Shown: positions 59,937 through 64,000 of the stretch, piece by piece
Position numbering within the stretch: position 1 is the stretch's first letter
How the letters are laid out: the number at the start of each line of letters is the position of its first letter
Source: DASSJF01 sp035934535
Lineage (GTDB): Bacteria; Sysuimicrobiota; Sysuimicrobiia; Sysuimicrobiales; Segetimicrobiaceae
DNA length: 64,000 nt
Assembly: GCA_035934535.1 (NCBI GenBank)
Contig: DASYXS010000091.1
Location: 60,647-124,646, forward strand
Direction of reading: 5' to 3'
Notes under the pieces: model-generated
Databases searched by the model: none
The model's input: only the letters and a program-made list of their open reading frames with translations
What the model was told of the DNA's origin: nothing
Translations under genes and position numbers: made by a program

Positions 59937-61605
59937 CGCCCTTCCGCGCCATCATCGCGCCGGCCAGCGGGCACGGCGTGTTGCGGATGGCCACGCTGAC
60001 GAGCGCGGCCTTCCCCGACTCGCGGGCGCGCCGGATCGCCGGCGCGATGCCGGCCGCTTCCTCGACATGCTCCCCGTAGCCGCCTAGCGCTTCGACCATC
60101 TTGTCGTAACGCGCCGGCCGCAGCTCCGTCCCGATCGCGCGGCCGTAGTAGGCCAGCTGAAAGTTTCGGTCGATGCCCCACAGGGCGTCGTGGCCCATCA
60201 CGGCGGTGAACGCCGCGCCGTGGCGGACCGCGGTGTCGTATTCGATGCCGTAGAATCCGAACGAGCCGTCGCCGATGAGGAGCAGCACGTCCGCCTCCGG
60301 CCGCGCGAGCTTCGCCGCGATCGCGTAGGGAATGCCGCAGCCCAGCTGGCCGAGCGGCCCGAGCCGCAGCCACCCGCCGGGGTTTCTGGCCTTGAGGTAG
60401 CTTCGGCCCCACCCCGCGAAGTCGCCGCCGTCGACGACGACGACGGTGTCGTCGTTCGTGACCGCGTCGACGTCGCGCAGCACCCGCATCGCGTGAAGCG
60501 GCGCCTCGTCGGTGCCGAGCGCTTCGAAACGCCGCCGCTGCGTGTCCCGCGTCATCGCGAGCTGCCGCCGCCACGCCGCGGTGCCGTTCCACCTTGCCCC
60601 GCCCGCCGCCGCCGCGGTCATCTGCTCCACGACCGCACCCAGATCGCCGGCGATGCCCACGTGCACGCCGCGGTTCCGTCCGATCTCCGCGGGCGACGGG
60701 TCGACCTGAATCAACTTGGCGGCCGGGTGGAAGAACGGCGGCATCCCGTAGCGGTACCGGTGGTCCAGGCGCTTGCCCAGCAGCAGGACGGCGTCCGCCT
60801 CGCGGAAGTGCCTCGCGGTCTCGTTGAGCGCCGGATCGGCATAGCCGAAGCACAGCGGATGGTCGTCCGAGAGCAGCCCGCGCGCCTGTTCGATGGTGAA
60901 GCACGGCAGGCTGGTCGCCTCGATGAACTCCCGGAGGCTCCGCGGCGGAACGGATGGGCGCGCGGCGTTCGCGACGATGACGACCGGCCGCTCGGCGCCG
61001 CGCAGGACCGCGACCGCCTCCCCGATCAGCGCCGGATCGCCTTGGGCGCGGCCCGCGTGGCGGTATTCCCGCGGCGAGTACTTCGGGAGGTCCGCGTCGG
61101 TGATCGGTTCCTCCTGAATGTCGATCGGGATCGTGAGATGCACCGGCCCGCGGCGCCCGTCGAGCGCAGTGCGGAACGCGGCGGCGACCATGTCGGGGAT
61201 CCGGCGCCGGTCCAGCGCCATCCACGAGCCCTTGGTGGCGGGCGCGGCGAGTCCGACCTGATCGATCTCCTGAAATCCGTACATCCCGCGCTCCGCGAGC
61301 TCCCCGCACCCGGCGAGGAGCATGACCGGACTCTCGCTGGCATGGATCGGGGGCAGCGCCGAGACCGCGTTGGCGAAGCCGGGGCCGCCGGTCACGAGCG
61401 CCACGGCCGGCTCGCCGGTCACCCTCGTCCACGCGTCCGCCATGTGCAGCGCCGCCGCCTCGTGGCGCGTGTCCACGAGCTCCAGGCCTTCGTCGACCGC
61501 GGCGTCGCAGAGCGGCAGGATGGTGTCGCCGACGATCGTGAAAAGCCGCCGGACGCCCTCGAGCTTGAGGCAACGCAGCGCGAGATGCGCTCCCCGCAAA
61601 GTCAT
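59917..61605 (-). CDS. Thiamine pyrophosphate-dependent enzyme (acetolactate synthase family)
   Basis: 562-aa protein with the three ThDP domains. The activating Glu is E49 (LVDTRHEAAALHMADAW); the central domain has a DUF-like Rossmann part (RPVVIVANAARPSVPP); the C-terminal motif GDGSFGFYGIEY (near 443) should be followed by Asn in GNDxxWG, but here reads GHDALWG (near 471), a His in place of the metal-binding Asn. It resembles large-subunit acetolactate synthase, oxalyl-CoA decarboxylase or benzoylformate decarboxylase relatives; the reaction is undetermined. The ATG 61605 has no ribosome site; the longer frame to 62529 is shadow sequence of the PAS/GAF gene. Confidence 0.88.
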   Translation of the reverse strand: MTLRGAHLALRCLKLEGVRRLFTIVGDTILPLCDAAVDEGLELVDTRHEAAALHMADAWTRVTGEPAVALVTGGPGFANAVSALPPIHASESPVMLLAGCGELAERGMYGFQEIDQVGLAAPATKGSWMALDRRRIPDMVAAAFRTALDGRRGPVHLTIPIDIQEEPITDADLPKYSPREYRHAGRAQGDPALIGEAVAVLRGAERPVVIVANAARPSVPPRSLREFIEATSLPCFTIEQARGLLSDDHPLCFGYADPALNETARHFREADAVLLLGKRLDHRYRYGMPPFFHPAAKLIQVDPSPAEIGRNRGVHVGIAGDLGAVVEQMTAAAAGGARWNGTAAWRRQLAMTRDTQRRRFEALGTDEAPLHAMRVLRDVDAVTNDDTVVVVDGGDFAGWGRSYLKARNPGGWLRLGPLGQLGCGIPYAIAAKLARPEADVLLLIGDGSFGFYGIEYDTAVRHGAAFTAVMGHDALWGIDRNFQLAYYGRAIGTELRPARYDKMVEALGGYGEHVEEAAGIAPAIRRARESGKAALVSVAIRNTPCPLAGAMMARKGARPSGN

Positions 61606-61662
61606 GCCGTAATGTCTAAACCACGAGATGGGCGGGCACCTCCCTGGCCGGGGGGACATACC

Positions 61663-62634
61663 ATGACGCGGCGCTACGATGAGGCACTGCGGGAGAGTCA
61701 AGAGCGGTACCGGCGGCTCGTCGAAGAAGCGAGCGACGCCATCTACACGGTCGACCTGCAGGGCCGGTTCGTCTCGGTCAACCGCAAAGCGACCGAGCTG
61801 ACGGGATATTCCCGGGCGGAGGCGCTCGCAGGCGACATCTCCCGCGTGGTGGCACCGGACGATCTCGGCTTCCTGCGCGAGATCATGGCGCGCAAGCTGG
61901 CCGGCGAAGACGTCGGCCCCTACGAGATCCATCTTGTCGGCAAAGACGGCCGGCGCATTCCGGTGGAGCTCAACGGGCATGTGATCTACGAGGACGGACG
62001 TCCCGCGGGGTTTCAAGGGATCGTGCGTGACCTCACCGAGCGGCGGAGGGCGGACGACGACCTCCGCGCCCGAATCGAGTTGATGCACCGTGTGCTCCTG
62101 CTCGGCAAGGCGACGGCGCGACCGCTCACCATCGGCGAAGTGATTCCGCTGCTCGGCGACGGCGCGATGCGCCTGGGCGGAACCTCCCGCGCGGCCGCCT
62201 TCCTCCGGCAGCCCGGCGACGCGGTCAGCTGCCCGTGGGTCGCCGGAGTGCCCGACGAATACGTGGCGCGGCTCATCGCCCGTGGGTCGGATCTGTCCCA
62301 GGTCGCGATCGACATCGCGGGCGCGGCCGACCGGCGGATCGGCGACGCCGGACGTCCGTTTCTTTGTTCCGACGCGGCGCGCCTGTCGCCGGACTCGATG
62401 GCCCGCCGTCTCGCACGGTCCGCGGGATACCGCGCCGTCGGCGTCTGGCCGCTCATCTACGGAGGACGGCTTACCGCGCTGATTCTCAATTACTACGACG
62501 CCCCCCGCGTGTGGTCGATGGCGGAACACGACGCGTTCGAGGCCTTCTGCCGCCAGGGCGCCGTGGCGCTTGAAAACGCGCGCCTCTACGACGCGATGGC
62601 GCAGCTCGCTCTGCTGAGCCGCAAATCCGGCTGA
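61663..62634 (+). CDS. PAS and GAF domain sensor protein, no output domain
   Basis: 323 aa from ATG 61663 (GGGGGG site upstream). Residues ~8-130 form a PAS domain (YRRLVEEASDAIYTVDLQGRFVSVN, IVRDLTERRRAD) and ~145-315 a GAF domain (LTIGEVIPLLGDGAM, CRQGAVALENARLYDAMAQL). There is no kinase, GGDEF or phosphatase domain, so it must signal through partners or is the sensor of a split system. It is divergent from the TPP enzyme gene; 57 nt separate the starts. Confidence 0.85.
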   Translation: MTRRYDEALRESQERYRRLVEEASDAIYTVDLQGRFVSVNRKATELTGYSRAEALAGDISRVVAPDDLGFLREIMARKLAGEDVGPYEIHLVGKDGRRIPVELNGHVIYEDGRPAGFQGIVRDLTERRRADDDLRARIELMHRVLLLGKATARPLTIGEVIPLLGDGAMRLGGTSRAAAFLRQPGDAVSCPWVAGVPDEYVARLIARGSDLSQVAIDIAGAADRRIGDAGRPFLCSDAARLSPDSMARRLARSAGYRAVGVWPLIYGGRLTALILNYYDAPRVWSMAEHDAFEAFCRQGAVALENARLYDAMAQLALLSRKSG

Positions 62635-62646
62635 TCGCCCCCTCGG

Positions 62647-63120
62647 CTAGGGTTGATCGTACGCCCGCTGCAGCGCCGCGATGTCGAGCTTGGTCATCTG
62701 CAGCATGGCCTGCATGACCCGCTGCGATTTTGCCGGATCCCTGTCCCCGAGCAGCTTCCCCATCGCGGTGGGCACGATCTGCCAGGACAGCCCGAACTTG
62801 TCGCGCAGCCAGCCGCACTGGCTGGTCTGTCCACCTTCGGACAGTTTCTCCCAGAAGTAATCGACCTCGGCCTGGGTCTCACAGTTCACGACGAACGAGA
62901 CGGCTTCCGTGAACTTGAACTGCGGACCGCCGTTTAGCGCCAAGAAGTCCTGTCCCTCGATCTGAAACCGCGCCACCATCACCCGTCCCTTCGGTCCGGG
63001 GCCCGCGTCTCCGTAGCGGCTGACGTCGAGCAGCTTCGAGTCCTTGAAAATGGAGGTATAAAAGCGCGCCGCCTCCGCGGCCTGATCGTCGAACCACAGG
63101 AACGGCGTGACCTTCTGCAT
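62647..63120 (-). CDS. VOC-family protein, PhnB/3-demethylubiquinone methyltransferase-like
   Basis: 157 aa from ATG 63120 (GGGAGGG 8 nt upstream). QKVTPFLWFDDQAAEAARFYTSIF at the start, ARFQIEGQDFLALNGG, and FWEKLSEGGQTSQCGWLRDKFGLSWQIVPT are the standard blocks of the PhnB-like 3-dmu-9_3-mt family. These are usually misnamed as methyltransferases; the true role is unknown. Convergent with the PAS/GAF gene. Confidence 0.9.
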   Translation of the reverse strand: MQKVTPFLWFDDQAAEAARFYTSIFKDSKLLDVSRYGDAGPGPKGRVMVARFQIEGQDFLALNGGPQFKFTEAVSFVVNCETQAEVDYFWEKLSEGGQTSQCGWLRDKFGLSWQIVPTAMGKLLGDRDPAKSQRVMQAMLQMTKLDIAALQRAYDQP

Positions 63121-63195
63121 CCCGGTGCCCTCCCTCACGATGATGTCACCGGATAGTCGTTCGGCGGCGCGGAGAATCGACAACCTGCTTACCCT

Positions 63196-64000
63196 TTACA
63201 CCCACCAGCGGTAGCGCGACGGGTTCGTAAACGTGATCGTGTACGGTCCGTCCTTCTTGTAGCGGTTGACGCCCCGTTCCAGCGCCTCCGGATCGAGCTC
63301 GACGCCAAGGCCCGGCCCCGTGGGGACGGCGATCTTCCCGTCCGCGATGCGCATCGGCCCGCCGGCGATCACGTCGTCGGCGTGAAACCAGTGGGTGACG
63401 TCGATCGGATAACTGAGGTGCGCCGTCGCCGCCGCCAGGTGCACCCGCGCCGCGGTGGCGATCCCCAGTTCGTGCGAACTGTGCAGTCCGAACCCGAGGT
63501 TCATGCCCTCGCACAGCGCCGCGAGTTTTCTGGTCGGCCAGATCCCGCCCCAGATCCGGTGGTCCCCGAGAATCACGTCTACGGCGTCGGCCCGGAACGC
63601 GACCGGAACCTCGTCGAAGTTGCGGACGCACATGTTCGTCGCGAGCGGCACGGGCACGGCCGCGCGGACGCGCCGCATGCCCTCGATGCCCCAGGTGGGG
63701 TCCTCCATCCACTCCAGATCCAGGTCGAGCGCGCGCTGTCCGAAGCGGATGCTCTCCTCCGGGGACCACACGCCGTTGGGATCGACGCGCAGCGCGAGCT
63801 CATCGCCGAACTTATGCCGCAGCGCGCGCAGCGCGCCGAGCTCCGCGCCGGGACGGTAGACGCCGGCCTTCACTTTGACCGTGCCGAACCCCCACCGCGC
63901 GATCGCTTCCTCGGCGGCCGCCACGGTCGCGGACGCGAAATCGCCCTCCGCGTCCTCGTGCGTAAACAACGGCGCGCAGACGGGGACGGCGCCGCGGTAC
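63196..64000 (-). CDS. Enolase-superfamily dehydratase, glucarate dehydratase-like (5' truncated by window)
   Basis: The visible 268 residues are the C-terminal barrel of a mandelate racemase/muconate lactonizing-type enzyme; the N-terminus lies beyond base 64000. The pattern matches the glucarate dehydratase branch: FGTVKVKAGVY (KxK acid/base Lys pair), RVDPNGVW, WMEDPTWG, ATNMCVRNFDE, and LHSSHELGI (His). It would dehydrate an acid sugar such as glucarate; the exact sugar acid is unknown. It ends with TAA at 63196-63198. Confidence 0.88.
   Translation of the reverse strand, partial: YRGAVPVCAPLFTHEDAEGDFASATVAAAEEAIARWGFGTVKVKAGVYRPGAELGALRALRHKFGDELALRVDPNGVWSPEESIRFGQRALDLDLEWMEDPTWGIEGMRRVRAAVPVPLATNMCVRNFDEVPVAFRADAVDVILGDHRIWGGIWPTRKLAALCEGMNLGFGLHSSHELGIATAARVHLAAATAHLSYPIDVTHWFHADDVIAGGPMRIADGKIAVPTGPGLGVELDPEALERGVNRYKKDGPYTITFTNPSRYRWWV

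Noticed and set aside
60190..61660. Long N-terminal extension of the PAS/GAF frame
   Set aside because: This part is antisense to the TPP enzyme gene; the PAS domain begins right after ATG 61663, which has a ribosome site.

Overview
The window is GC-rich (roughly 70%), compact bacterial chromosome with no tRNA, rRNA, CRISPR array, insertion sequence or prophage that I can recognise. Genes are densely packed, and many neighbours share GTGA, ATGA or TGATG stop/start overlaps. The content (several solute-uptake cassettes, a GerW/YtfJ-like protein, a SpoIIE/STAS regulator, leaderless-looking starts, peptide and amide hydrolases) suggests a heterotrophic, deep-branching Terrabacteria-type bacterium, for example Armatimonadota, Ca. 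Sysuimicrobiota or Chloroflexota. This assignment is an inference and the phylum cannot be fixed by reading alone.

Layout. 0-2.3 kb: end of a DUF488 gene, then a GNAT acetyltransferase and a DUF1326/DUF2182 metal-associated pair. 2.4-7.7 kb (minus): creatininase-family enzyme, decayed amidohydrolase, and oligopeptide-type ABC cassette 1 without ATPases. 7.9-10.1 kb (plus): M32 carboxypeptidase and a small secreted protein. 10.2-18.4 kb (minus): a coupled run of cupredoxin-like protein, glycogen synthase, galactose-1-phosphate uridylyltransferase, SBP, intact amidohydrolase, barrel-less amidohydrolase remnant and DppB/DppC (cassette 2). 18.5-23.2 kb (plus): complete livKHMGF-type branched-chain amino acid transporter. 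23.3-28.7 kb (plus): sugar-type ABC transporter (SBP, two permeases, MalK-type ATPase) ending in a GH63-like glycosidase resembling mannosyl/glucosylglycerate hydrolases. 28.8-36.3 kb (minus): FluG-like amidohydrolase plus glutamine synthetase, MOFRL glycerate 2-kinase, TM1367-like cyclophilin-fold protein, metallo-beta-lactamase-fold hydrolase, SppA peptidase and a membrane protein.

36.4-40.5 kb: two ImmA/IrrE-like proteins with damaged zinc motifs flank an Asp/Glu racemase-family protein and an S41 protease. A 17-nt repeat recurs here. 40.6-46 kb (minus): oligopeptide cassette 3, the only one with OppD/OppF ATPases. 46-50 kb (plus): a PAS-GAF-SpoIIE-HATPase-STAS protein and a secreted phosphodiester glycosidase-type protein. 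50-53 kb (minus): VOC protein, SRPBCC protein, ArsR regulator with a palindromic operator over its start codon, and a berberine-bridge-type oxidase. 53-57.9 kb (plus): GerW/YtfJ-like protein, gamma-glutamyl hydrolase and cassette 4 (DppB, DppC, Tat-type SBP). 57.9-64 kb: class A beta-lactamase-like hydrolase, aldo/keto reductase, 62-aa protein, TPP enzyme, PAS/GAF sensor, VOC protein and a glucarate-dehydratase-like enolase-superfamily gene cut by the window end.

How it fits together. The dominant theme is import and cleavage of small organic nitrogen and sugar compounds. Four peptide/nickel-type importers appear to share one ATPase pair locally, and several are linked to amide or ring hydrolases. 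The sugar transporter, GH63-like glycosidase and glycerate 2-kinase could form a route from glycosylglycerate solutes to free sugar and phosphoglycerate. Gene decay is visible in the amidohydrolases beside cassettes 1 and 2.
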